Shown here in pieces: positions 41,726-54,300 of a DNA stretch of 64,000 nucleotides; position 1 is the stretch's first letter; each line of letters opens with the position of its first letter. The stretch is taken from assembly GCA_028023455.1 (NCBI GenBank), contig JAQFVV010006199.1, positions 7,824,972 to 7,888,971 on the forward strand, read 5' to 3'. Both the position numbers and the translations under genes were made by a program. Source of the DNA: Epiperipatus broadwayi (lineage: Eukaryota; Onychophora; Udeonychophora; Euonychophora; Peripatidae). The notes under the pieces were generated by a model that was not told the DNA's origin, did no database searches, and saw nothing but the letters and a program-made list of their open reading frames with translations.

Positions 41726-41839
41726 ATGAATAGGCATTAGATAGAGATTTTATGCAAAAGCCTTCTGGCATCCATTGATTACTCTGGTTGGCACAGGGTG
41801 GCACTACTGTATGGAGATTTGCCTTGTTTAAACTAAAAA

Positions 41840-43244
41840 AAAAAAAATTTGGGGAAATAATTATGTTCAAATACTGTTTCACTAAGTTTTGAAAATAAAT
41901 AATTTTTTAAAGACAAAAACAGATGAAAGTATATTATTTCTTTGCCTAAAGTTGTATCTACATCTTTTTAAATTAAATTATTTGAGTTTGATTAATTTTA
42001 AAACTAAATAGGAAATTTAACAGTAATAACAACAAAAAACTTATACTATTTAAAATTCAAATTATGAAATTTCAAATTGCTTTTTTAATATTTTATCTAT
42101 CCTTTTAATTGTTCTTAATCTTTATATACTGCACTATGTATGTTATCCTTATAATCTGCAGTACATAACAAACTTTATACTTATAAAAGATAATTATATA
42201 TTGAATGCAATACTTTCTTTAAATAAATGAATTGGAAAGGAACAAATGGATTTCCAAAAAATGCATCAGAATAGGTAATGCTCAAAACACATACAGCACC
42301 TGATGAGTTCCTAATGTGAGGAAGAAATATTGTCTAGAAAAGGGGCAATTGGTTTTCTCTAAGCATTAATGTGATTAGAAATTAATTCATTTGCACAATT
42401 GTGTGATTTGAACATCGTTACATATATTTAAGCTTTCTTAATAAATGACTTAAATATGTTTAGTACCCATCAATGGTTGCAAATGGTATATATCTCAATA
42501 AATTTTAAAATACTTTAATTTTATATAAATTTTTTAAATAGGTGAGCATTTCAATATCTTTTTAGATGTGCCTGACTATATTTTCGCAAAAATCAAGTTA
42601 ATATGAATTTTGCATAGTTTTATGCCATTTTTTTTAGAGTTTAGCAGTATCTCATATCACTTGTAGTCTAAAAGTAATTTTATTTCTCCATTTTTTGCAA
42701 TTTATGGTTATATATTTTTTTATTATCTATTTTATACAAATATTATAATATTTATTGTAAATAATGCTTACAATAATAAAAATCAAGTTTATTTATTATA
42801 ACTGATCATTCTTTTCCTAAAAAAAAAAAAACAATCAACTGATCCCAGATAGAATCTCTACTTTTTGCAATTTATTAGTTATATTTTTTTCTAATTTTTT
42901 ATAGAAATATTATATTTTTTGTAAACAATAGTTAAAACAAACAAATTTATTTCATTATAATAATTGATTGTAAGAACAGTCAACTCATTCCAAATAGAAG
43001 TTATTTTAAATGAAGAAATTTTTACTTCTCCATTTTTTTGTGTAATTTTAGTTATACTTTTGTTATACAAATATTGTATTAATATCAATAATGCTTATAA
43101 TAAAACAAATCAAATTTGGAATTATATTATCATGTTTTTCTTACGAGTGGTATCAGTATAGATTGTAATGTTTTCTTTATAAAATCAAAATTGCAGCCAT
43201 GATTGGTTAATTATATATATAATAATTATAAAAATTGATATATA
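41840..43244. other. A+T-rich intergenic DNA
   Basis: No gene is recognised. A weak hammerhead-like string (CTGATGAGTTCC ... GGAAGAAA) lies at 42301-42330. Confidence 0.4.
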
Positions 43245-43245
43245 C

Positions 43246-43450
43246 CTTGGGATTAGCGCTGCCATAATATAATCGTCTGGCCATAATTATTCTAACTTTG
43301 TGAATCATTCTCGTACCTTAGATTTTTATAATAATCACAACCATGGTATTCTGCCAGTGCAAACACGGGCAGCAAAATTATTATGAAAATCTAAATTGCT
43401 AGAATAATTATAGCCAGACGATTGTCAGGGCAATGCTAATCCCAAAATAC
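43246..43450. repeat. Short hairpin MITE-like element
   Basis: The outer ends TTGGGATTAGC and the inner blocks AATCGTCTGGC-ATAATTATTCTA and TTAGATTTT-ATAATAAT occur in inverted orientation around a centre of about 45 bp. The centre contains CTGCC...GGGCAG. Total length is about 200 bp with no coding capacity. The class is unknown, and TA-like flanks do not settle it. Confidence 0.65.
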
Positions 43451-43454
43451 CATT

Positions 43455-45238
43455 TCATCTTTAATAAAAATCAAATCCTAGATATTTATAAAACTTCAAA
43501 TCGTCCACAGTTCAAACACATATGAAAATAATTGGAAAAAATAAATGATTAATAATAACCATTAATGTATTTAAAGATATCTAATATATAAATGCAAAAA
43601 AAAATTGACAGTTGTAGATTAAGTTTGCTGCCTGGATTAAAAAGATATAAATTCTGATTGGTAATCATGCATTTATTAAATGATTGTAATTGTAAAAGAA
43701 GTGCATCCTAAAAATGCATATTTTGTATCAATTCATGCTTATAAGCTAAATTTATATAATATATATGTATTAATACACATACATGAGAAGCAGTGAGCTT
43801 GTTTATTGTAATCAATTATTGCAATAAACGTAAAGTACATAAATGTAGCGATATTAAAATTAAATTCCTATATTTTACTTCCTTACATATTTCCCTCTCA
43901 ATTCGATTGAATATTCTCCAGTAAATAAATCTTGATGCATATTATTAGAAATATAATCGTAGCATCAAGGACTCACAAATGCATATATATATACACACAC
44001 ACACATAAATTGATTTATCATTTCTTAAATAAAAGTCACAATAAATTTTATATATAATTACTCACAGTGCATCAATTCTGGATAAAAAAAATAGACAATG
44101 TAATAAATGAAAGGCTTTATAAATATAGTAAATATTTATTTTATGTTTATAAATTATATATAGAGACAATTTTATTTTTTTAAAAAGGAACATTATTTAC
44201 AGTGGGCAAATTCCATCCATAAAAACAAATTGTAAAAAAAAAAAAAACCTTTTGTGATAGTTTAAAAAAATTATATCCAATCATTTTTCATTCAAATATT
44301 TCAATTTATTTTTTGGGGGAAAAAATTGTGAATTCATATCTGTTAAGTGAATAAAAATAGACAAATTTAATATGTATCAATGTATTATATATGTTAATTT
44401 AAATACAATAATTTTCATTATATATAATACTTTTAATTCAAATGTTTATGCAGGATATTTAATAAGGTATTAAAAAAAGTCACATAAAAATATTCATTGC
44501 ATATGTTTCAAGATGTACTTACCTTTTTTTTAAAGTAATTATAAATTAATAATTTAAATTTAAAAATTAAAATTAGTTTTATCATTGATTTAACCAAAAA
44601 TATAGTTTCTTAAAAGATTTGATAAATTCACAAACAAAAAAAAAAAAATTATAAAAAAAAAATTTCAAAATTGTGAAAATTATTTTTAATAATGAAGCAA
44701 TTTTTTTTTTGTAAAATTCTTCAGTTTATTGAAAAATTGCATTCAATTTATTTACATAAAATATTCATCTAAATTTGTACAATTACTATTATTTGTAATA
44801 TTTTTAAAAATTCAATATAAAACTGTTACTACAGTTCAAAATAAGTATTTTTTTGAAAAAGATTACCCCACTTCCCTGTATGAATAGTTTTTTTGTTAAA
44901 TTTATTGTATCACTTAAATTGATAAAATGTTTTTGAAGTATTACAATCGTAATCATTTTGTAGGGTTTTAAAAATATCAGCAACCATTTTTTTTCTTTTT
45001 TAATTTAACGTTCTAAAGTGATGCACATTAAAGGAGCTTTTGAAAAAGCAAAAATGCAAAGACATTCTCATGAAAACAAGGCTATATATGCATAGCTATT
45101 TTTCTCTATAATTTATTAATATTTTATATTTTTAATTTTAAACAGATGTATTCCAGATTGCTTTAAAAACACACAATTCTTGAGAGTAATATATTTGAGC
45201 AATAAAATAAAAAATTAAATCTCACTTTTGTACAAAGT
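43455..45238. other. A+T-rich intergenic DNA
   Basis: Only homopolymers and an AC dinucleotide run near 43994-44007. Confidence 0.4.
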
Positions 45239-45239
45239 A

Positions 45240-45985
45240 TAAGGTGGTACCCAAAAATAACCAGAATCATTCTTTGGAAAATCAGCATATTGTAGTATAT
45301 GCTTCAGCTGTTTGTTTGCCAACTATCATTACCAAGCTAAGTCATATTAAAATATAGCAAATATTTTTGTTAAGTGCGTCTTGCTTATTTGTTAATTTTC
45401 ACAATGGCTGAAAAGTTAGAACAATGAGAGATTTTGTTTTCTTTTAGGAAAAATGAAACGGAAAACAATTATAATATTTGAATCAGATTACAAACAAACT
45501 GCTCTTGGTAAACAAGTTTATGATTACATTAACCATGCACCGAAATAGTGTGGCAAGTGAAGTCCAATGTAAAGGCAAAGCTTTTTTTTTTTTTTGGATA
45601 CAAATGACATTATTCACTCAGAATTTGTTCATAATGACCAGGTATTTAAAACCTATAAGTTTGGAAAAGTTTTCAAGATGTGATAAAATGAAATGTCCTG
45701 ATTTTTGGTTTAATGGTGAGTGCAAACTTTACCATAACAAGCTAGCACACAAAGCCTTGAGTGAAAAACAATTTTCAACTAAATTCAGTATAATCACGCT
45801 TATCCATCAGCTATATTCATCTGGTCTTGCTCCGTGCAACTTTATTCTCTAATGAAAAAATGCTCCAAAATTTTTTTTTTTTTGCACACTTAGAAGTAGT
45901 GAAGGAAAAAATGACACAAGCTCTAAAAGGCATCACCTTGCAAGAGTTTCTGGACGATTTGAAAAAGTGACTATCAAGTTTAGGT
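45240..45985 (+). pseudogene. mariner-type transposase, heavily decayed
   Basis: The left edge GGTGGTACCCAAAAATAACC resembles a mariner terminal repeat. A start-like MAEKLEQ lies at 45403, broken by a stop. In the 45478-45852 frame, LYHNKLAHKALSEKQF and LIHQLYSSGLAPCNFIL match the second and third catalytic blocks of mariner enzymes (HDN-AH-ALS, YSPDLAPCDF). After another break EVVKEKMTQALKGITLQEF (about 45893-45949) matches the C-terminal end. The catalytic aspartates are replaced (the HDN Asp is absent, SPDLAPCD has become SSGLAPCN), so it is inactive. Most of the region between the N-terminus and block two is deleted. No right terminal repeat was found. Confidence 0.7.
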
Positions 45986-45989
45986 TGTA

Positions 45990-48155
45990 AAATGGACTAT
46001 ACTTTGAAAGAGATTCAATTTGTAATATCTAAAAATAAATACACAATTTTTTACTTGAATCCCCCTCATTTACAAAAATTATTTATAAATGGCTTAATTA
46101 GCATAAAATATATTCTATCTTGTGGACCAAAAAATATTAATATTTACAATAGTAAGGGCAGTATTAATAAACTAGGGTACATCCTAAAGTTCTAACAACC
46201 ATTATGTTAAAAGCAAATATACCAAGAAACAGTATCTTTAAAGATCAATTGGTTATAAACTAGAGAAAACAATTATTTTAAATCAGAAACCTTAAACATA
46301 GTTAAATAAATTTTATAAATATATATTCTTTTTTTAGCAAGAATGTATTGCAGAAATAGCTATAATATTCTAGTTTATTCAGTCTGTAAAAAAATTTCAG
46401 AGAGATAAGAAAAGATAGGCAACCTATTTTCTTGTCAGATGAATGTAAAAGCTAAGTCTTGGTCTTGAATTAAAAATCTTTTAAAATACAAAGAAGAGAT
46501 TTAATTTCTATTCATAAACATAGACACACAAAAAAATTAAAACTGTATATGTATGCAATTCAATGATGCTATATGAAGGACATATTGCAGAGATATTTAA
46601 CATGTAAGTAATGTTTGTGATAATTCACACAGAATAAAATAAAAGAATGAATACTATTATTTTATATTTACAAAGCATCTGTTTTTATATATTAATTTAA
46701 CAAAATATTAGTTGTAATGAGTACATTAAAAACATTATTTATTGCAAAGTTTCTGAGATATGAAATGTAACGTTTGTTAACAGTCATTAGTCAAATATTG
46801 TATATCTATTACTAAATTCAAAACTCACATTTAATAAGCATTTTTTAATACATTTCTCATTACTGTAAAATGATCTATTTTTAATGTGACAATGGTTAAC
46901 TACTAAACATTTTAATATATTGTAATAAAAAAGATCTTTAAATTGGAAAAAAGTACATGTTGCTAAATGTTATATATTGTTATTTTTTAAATAAAATTAA
47001 TCTAATAAAATAAATTTTTACTCATTAAATACTATATATAGAATTTTTTAAAATATAAACATTAATATACAGAATTATATTCGTATCAAAAATTTGTTTG
47101 TCAGCGTAAATGCTATCAGTGAGTTGATGGCAGTTGTCCAAATTATTATCTTTCTGTACATTGGTAGTAGGTATATTGGGCAATACCCAATTAATCCTAA
47201 TAATAGATATCAATGATAATAACAACAAATAACAGTAAAATTTTATACCAGATTAAAAGTTTTTATCATGAATGAATGATTTTTGAATTAATTTCTAAAT
47301 CAATATTTATCATTTGATAGCATAACTAAATACACAATCATTCTCCTCTTTAGTGTTTTATGAGAGTACATGTTTGAAAAGAAAGGCAAAATTCAAGCAA
47401 AAATTCTACTACTTAAATTCTATTAAAGCAACTGAAAATAAATATCATGTATGTATGTCTTTGATATAAGTGAATAAATACATACAGAAATATTTTAGAT
47501 TATGTAAGAGTTTTTCATTATTTTATAACATACCTCTAAATATCACTTGCCATTATAGATTATGAAGAAGATAATATATCAACACTTAAATCATAATATC
47601 TCATTTCATGATGAAAGGATTTTGATTATTTACAATTCAAAAATTTTTTAAAAAGAAAATAAAACAAGCACATTACATATTAAAAGCATGAAATTAACTA
47701 AATTATAAATACATGATAAAGTATAATAATTTTAAATTTATTTCTAATTGTTGGAGTTGTAAATTTTTAGAATAAATGATTTATTAACAGTATACAGCTC
47801 ATTTGCAGAGACTCTTAAAATCTGATCTTTCACTCATATAAACAATATGAAAATACACTAGTTTTCATGACTCTTTTTAAAATAAATAAAATAAATATAA
47901 TTAGACACGGAATGTTAGAACTCACAAAATTAAATGAAGGTTTTATATTTTAGATTTATTTACATAATTTTTTGTTTATAAACAATAATAATCAATTTTC
48001 AATGTTAGTTCCAACGATATATTTAAAAAAAAAAACCTGCATCAGAAAGAAAAATTCTTACAGAAGCATTAGCTTTGTTGGGAATAAATATATAAACTCA
48101 TAGCAAGTTTACAGTCAATAAAATTCATAAAAGCTATCATATAATATTTAGACCA
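45990..48155. other. Spacer downstream of USP14
   Basis: A+T-rich DNA without recognisable genes. It may include distal 3' UTR of USP14. Confidence 0.4.
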
Positions 48156-48161
48156 ACAATA

Positions 48162-48167
48162 TTTATT
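48162..48167 (-). terminator. Putative USP14 polyadenylation signal
   Basis: AATAAA on the minus strand about 140 nt after the USP14 stop codon. Another A-rich AATAAA-like word lies near 48179. Such hexamers are common at this base composition. Confidence 0.3.
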
Positions 48168-48306
48168 TGCAGCAATTTTTATTTTTTTCCCAGACTGAAT
48201 ATGAAAGATTTACATAATTCTTCTTTTATATTTTTAGTTTACAACAGATTTGCACAGAATGTATTTTTCCAAATATCAATTAATCATTAACTGCATTTGA
48301 TCTTAG

Positions 48307-48398
48307 TTATGTAGTCATAGGATCTGCTGCATCATCAGATTCTTCTATTTCAAGTCTACGTGGGCCATACAGTAGTACATAAGCACAATGCCAATCAC
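48307..48398 (-). CDS. USP14: USP14 terminal coding exon
   Basis: The acceptor TTATTGCAG precedes GTGATTGGC. The exon encodes GDWHCAYVLLYGPRRLEIEE and an acidic tail ending in PMTT before TAA at 48307-48309. The GDWH-AYVLLYGPRR block is the most conserved signature of the USP14 C-terminus. The acidic tail has its usual short length. Confidence 0.93.
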
Positions 48399-51300
48399 CT
48401 GCAATAAAGCAAAAGTTAATTATTAATAGTAATAAATAAATAAAGATATTTATAAATATTGTCTAAAATAATAATATAATTGTATAAATATTTGAATTAA
48501 AGAAATGTAGTCCTCCATAGATATTATATAACTAACTTTTAAATTGTAAATAATTGTATGTTTTGTTAGTTTACAATTTAGAAGTTACTATAAGAATTTC
48601 CCAATGATTGTGTTTTTATTCAACAGTTTTCCACGATCATAATAGAGTATTTTTGCTGCTTCATGGACTGAAAGTTTTTAAAACAAAGGAGTATAAATTC
48701 ATACAAACAACTGCCACCAACAACAAATAATTAATTGAAAATTTCTGTAGCTATATCATCAATACCATATACATTTAAAAGAAAATTATGTTTTACAGAT
48801 TAAATATATACCTAGAAATTACTAAAGGACGATAGAATGTAGATATATTTTGCGGTAGTGGTCGAATAGCCACTATATCCCATTCGATGGTGATGTGTTC
48901 GCGCTAAAACACATAAAAATGCCGTTTCCGCGGCAGACACATTCAAACCCGCATATTCTATAATACAACTTTTTTGTTGTGCTACAGATTGCAGGCCGCT
49001 ATGTCGCGTCGCAGTACAGCATGTATGTCGCATCACAGCAAATAAATTTTCCAAATTCGCACAGTTTATAAAATGGTTACGGCTTGGTGAGAGGGTGTGT
49101 GTATTTGAATTGGATGGAAGTTGTTTTCATTGGATTTTTTTATATTTTAAAATATTGAAATGTTCAGATTTTGTAAAGTAATAATTAACAGACTTTTTAC
49201 ACCGTAGTGTATTGAAGTTTTAAGTGGTAAATGTTGACGAGATATATGTATAAAGTGAATTGGAATTAGGTAACGCATCAAGTAACGTACTGTTCGTAAC
49301 ATTCTACGAGACAAACAAGATTTTACCGTGTGTAAATTTTTTGAAATAAAAAAGAGTGTTAACACAAAAATATCCAGTAAGAAAAGTACAATTGTACACT
49401 GTTTTTTTAAATGTCATAAAAAGCATATATTATAAACATGGTTAATAAGTAAAGAAGACATTTTATATATATATTTGTTGTTGTTTAAAAAAGTTTTAGT
49501 TTCTTTCTTTTCTCCGACTACTGTTATACTTTGTTGAATATAGTTTACGTTTCTTGTTATCATTTATTTTATAAATGTTAGTAAAAAAAAAATATTTACA
49601 AAAATACCATTTTGATATTTTTTATTTTAGCATTACAAACAACAGAACACTAACCCTAAACCTAACTGTAACAACTTTTACTTTTAGTTGTCATTCTATT
49701 TGAAATAAAAAAATAGCGGTAATATCTGTTTGTCTGTAAAAAAAAAAAAAAAAAAAGTAAAACAAAGATTAAAAAAGTAAAAAATAGTGATAACACAATA
49801 ATATCTGTTTCTCTGTAGAAATAAAATGTAAAAGGAAGACTAAGAAATTTTACTTTTTATTCCGATTACCAGTTTTTAAACAACAACAACAAAAAAAAAA
49901 AGCCGTAACCCCAGTAAAAAAATCTCCGATAGAAAATTGATTTTTCTAATAAAGCAAACTAAAAAACACAAATCAAATTGTAATTTATTTTACTTTACAT
50001 TTATTATTATCATTTAATTTGTATACGTTAATAAAAAATAATATTTAAAAAAGACGATTTTCTTTTGTTTTTATTTTCGCATTACAAAAAACACATCAAA
50101 ATGATTATAATTAACGGCCCAGGAATGATCATATTTTATAGTTTTAGCGTGAAAATGGTGCCATCAAGTAGGATATGGTGGCTATTCGACGACAACCTAT
50201 TTTGCAATTTGAAAATATATAAGGTCACAATTAACTCTTATATAAGATTTAGTGACCAATTGGAAGTAATGAATTTAAAAATGTAAAACAAAAAAAATGC
50301 AAATAAATATTTAATATAAGAATATCAGGATGAAATAAATTTGTGATTGCTAATGAAATGAAAACTATTACTTTCAATAAAAAAAAAGTGTTTCTGTAGT
50401 AAAACATTAAAAAAAATCTTGTAATCATCATTCTTGTGTTTTGATTCCATCATAGAAGTTTGTTTTTAAATGATAAAAGTGAAAATTTCAAAAATATCAT
50501 CATCAAATCTTCTTTACTAGTTACATAGGAAATTTAATATAAAAAGACATCTTTAGTTTATGTTTTAAAAAAATAATCCTCTTTTTATATATGTTTTCAA
50601 ATTTGATGGTAAAATCACTGCAAATTATTAGAAAAAATAAACATCAACTTTGTGCTGTTATAATTCATAATTTATTGTTGTTGTTATTATTTTCAAATAA
50701 AATTGTAATTTTTTAAAAAATTTATATCTTTAATTTTAAGATAAATTTATATAGTACAATTAATCCTATGGAATTTATCATCTCAAATTTGTTTATGATG
50801 CTATTTCTCCAAAATCAATCAATTAAGATTAATCAAGACCCTATGTATTATATAACTAATATCTTATTTCATTATATTTTTTATTATAATAATTTACAAT
50901 CAATTTTATAAAAAAATTTAGCAAAGATTATAGAATTCATCTCACATTCAATACTAGTAAACTCTATCTTCACTTAAAGTCAATCATTAATTTAGTCAAA
51001 TATCAATAGATAGCAAAGCTAACAAAAAAATATAACATTCAACGATCAATTTCTTGCTTAACTACTTTTCATTTAGGCAGGAAAAATTACAATGAACCAT
51101 TTTGTTTACATAAAGCTTTGAGTTAAACTAAAGTATTTGCAATATACATGCTTTTTCAAAAAAAGAAACAAAATTTCTAATTTCTTTCATTACTAAAAGG
51201 GAATTTTCTTTCATAAAGATCGAAAAAAAAAAAAAAGAATGCAGAATTTTAAGTAAAAAAAGATAAAAATTACAAAGCAATCACTGATATCTATATTAAA

Positions 51301-54300
51301 AAATATTTTTATACAGCCATTATTATGTTTATGAAATAATTGACATTTGAAAATATTATAGACAAATAAATAATATATTTGCTTTTATAATAAATTCCAA
51401 TAATTTAGTTTATAATCACAACAGTATTGTAAAAAGATTGCAATATTATAATAAATGATGCTTTAGAAATAATGCTTTTGGAAACCATAATTTTATTGCA
51501 ACCATAATTATTAGAAAGAAAAAGTAATTATCCAAGTATAATTCTTGTAAAAATTTTACATCACCATTTCTACAATTAATCAACTTCCAAATATTTAAAA
51601 GCATTAATTAACTTTGAACTTTCTGTTCAAACTTTCATTATCTATCTCTACTTACTTCACTCCTTTAGTATTAATTTATTTATTTTCATTCAAAATTTAA
51701 TACAAATTCCACCTACATTTACTAAATTAATCATCATTAACTGCAATAGTGCCATATCATCAGAAATTCTAATACAATGAATGTTCTTTTCTTCAATGAT
51801 AGCTTCATCTCTGTCAAAATAACTAATCTAAATAGGGCAAAACATTTCTAATCCCTTTCATTACCGAAGAAAAAAAGATAAAATTCACAAAGTAATTTGA
51901 TATAAGCATAAAAAATACTTTTGTAAAGCCACCATTTTGTTTCTAATCTAATCGAGATTTGAAAATAAAATAGTAGAAAGACAATATCTTTCTACATCTA
52001 TTTCTTTTCAAAAAAGACTATTTAATCTAACATATATCTTCCAACTCATATATAAATTTCTTAACAATCATCTCCACTTGCAAACCATTTCTTTCTTTTT
52101 AGAACATTACAACATTCATTTCACTTTACCAAATACTTTTTCAATAACAAAAAAAATATTAAACTTTCCTTTTATATATATATTTCAGTTATAAGTTGTA
52201 TAATGCCAATTGCAGATCTTTCTATTTTTTTTAAATATTCAAACTGTTTCGCTCTCAACAACACATTAGCAGCATGTTAAATTAATTATTCCAAAACCCC
52301 CCATATTATATTACATTAAGCTATTTCCTTAATAATACTATAGTTAATAAAAGAAAATTGATTGATGACACATATAAATCATAAATTAAATTTAGGAAGA
52401 AAAACTATAATTAATTTTAAATTATTTCCCCTATAGATATTAGCAATTTAACTATAAACTCAGCTTATTTACTGATTTTATAATATCTTCCTTTATCAAT
52501 GCACGACCTATTTTAACTTCATCTACCAAGCATATTTATCTTTTTTAATAATAACTTTAATTGACTTTAAACTTATAATTTTTTATAGCACAACAATAAT
52601 ATAACCAATCTTTATTAATGATAACAAAATGCAGAATGTGCCTGTTTCTTTCTTATTCCTTCATTAACCAGATTACTTTGGGGTGGGTGGGGGTGTCAAT
52701 CAATAACCAACAATTAGATTCTAAAATCCAAATCAAAAATAAATGAAGATGAATCCATTTTTAATATCTATTACAAAAATATAGCCAATGATACTAATTT
52801 CAAGAAAACTACATATGTATATACGAATGCTAAAATTTAACACAATCATATTATGTTTAAGATTTCATAATAGGGGTTATTTGCTTACCAACAAGAATAT
52901 CAAACAAGATGTAAGTTTACGTTAAACATTCTCATGATATTAGCCACTATTTTGATCTATTTCATTATTTCTTTTACTTTTCAAAAGTGAAGCCAGTTTG
53001 CTATATGAGATCTTAAAAGCTTTGCTAGCAACAGACTACTAACATATAAAATATTTTCTGTAAATAAAAAATTCTTAAGAATTATACTAATACTATTTAC
53101 TTCCATTCCCCACACTCAATCAGCTAAGATAAAAATGAAAATTTACTTTTAAATATCAGTACTACTTAAAGTAAATATTTCAACACTAATGGAATTAATT
53201 ATTAAAAAATTTCCATCAGTTAAATAATCATATTAAAATATATTATGCATATAAAATTTTATAATTTATTTATGAAATATAATACCTCCTCCAGATAATT
53301 TTAATATATCTTCTGATGAGACAGGAATTACTTTATCATCATCACATTCTATCCATTCATCTAAGTAAAAATAATAATAAAAAATAAATAAATAATATGA
53401 TAAATTATGTATTGAAGCTGTCATATATATATATATGTGCTTCACATATATATTGTTGCCATTAAGTTATAATTCTAAGCCATTTAAAAAAAAATGGGAA
53501 AAGAAAATGTAATTTATTATGAAATTTAATTCTATAATGAAATTTAATAGTTATGAATAGCATGTGTGAGTAAGGGGGGGGGGTTTCAAGTCAGCAAAAA
53601 AAATTTAATTAAAATCACTTGATGTTAAAAAATGTATAAATTAAAATCTAATTTTTGAATTTATATTTTAGTATATCATTGTCATTACGGTAAAAGGTGA
53701 CAAGAAATATGTAATTACCCTAAGAGATTAGAATAAAACCAAAGGTATTTGGAATTTAATTAAAAAAAATGCAATTAGTAAAATTTTAAAATTAAACTAG
53801 ATCATGATTGCGATCAGTAAGATTTTTTTTAGATAGTACAGAAAATAATTTTATTGAAATTAATCAACCAATTTAGAAAACATCTGGATGCCTTTGTTTT
53901 GAGATATATATATAGGGGCAGGAAAGAAAGAGTTGGAGTTCTTGTAAAGTTTTTTTTAAGCGGTTATAGATTATGTCATGCTATGACCAATAAGTAGAAT
54001 TTGTCAATTTCTCTGACATCTCCGAGGAATGTATGTGGAGTCCCCATGATACTTAAAAGGCGATGCCTCTAAAGTCTCTGCCTACAAATGACGATCCAAA
54101 ATGCTGACATATTTGTTGCCATCAAGAAAAAGCCCCCAGTATATAATGCCACCAAGTAATCAGCCAATATCCGAAGGGCACTAATACAGAAGATCTATGA
54201 ACTATATCGGGAAGTTCAGCATAGTGTTTTCTTGTCTATCAAAATCCTTCTAAGGTCTGTTAAAATAGTGATTTATTTTAACTTTATAAATTTCAATTTA

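Larger units (their letters stand above)
41142..41838. mobile_element. Palindromic repeat family B with hammerhead-like motifs
   Basis: The arms (about 41190-41470 and 41550-41835) are inverted copies, the spacer is about 80 bp, and the same family recurs at 62.2-63.2 kb. Shared blocks include CAGAGTAATCAATG, ATATCCCCAGACTAG, CACTGCACCTAGATCTTAGG and AAAACTCTCCATACAGTAG. The spacer holds a strong hairpin (about 41498-41528, TATGGGT...ACCCATA around CTGAACT/AGTTCAG). No coding region is seen. Each arm has a hammerhead-like module. Confidence 0.75.

Noticed and set aside
42301-42345. Intact hammerhead ribozyme
   Set aside because: CTGATGA and GAAA are present, but the last stem II base before GAAA is missing and neither stem III nor stem I can be formed convincingly.
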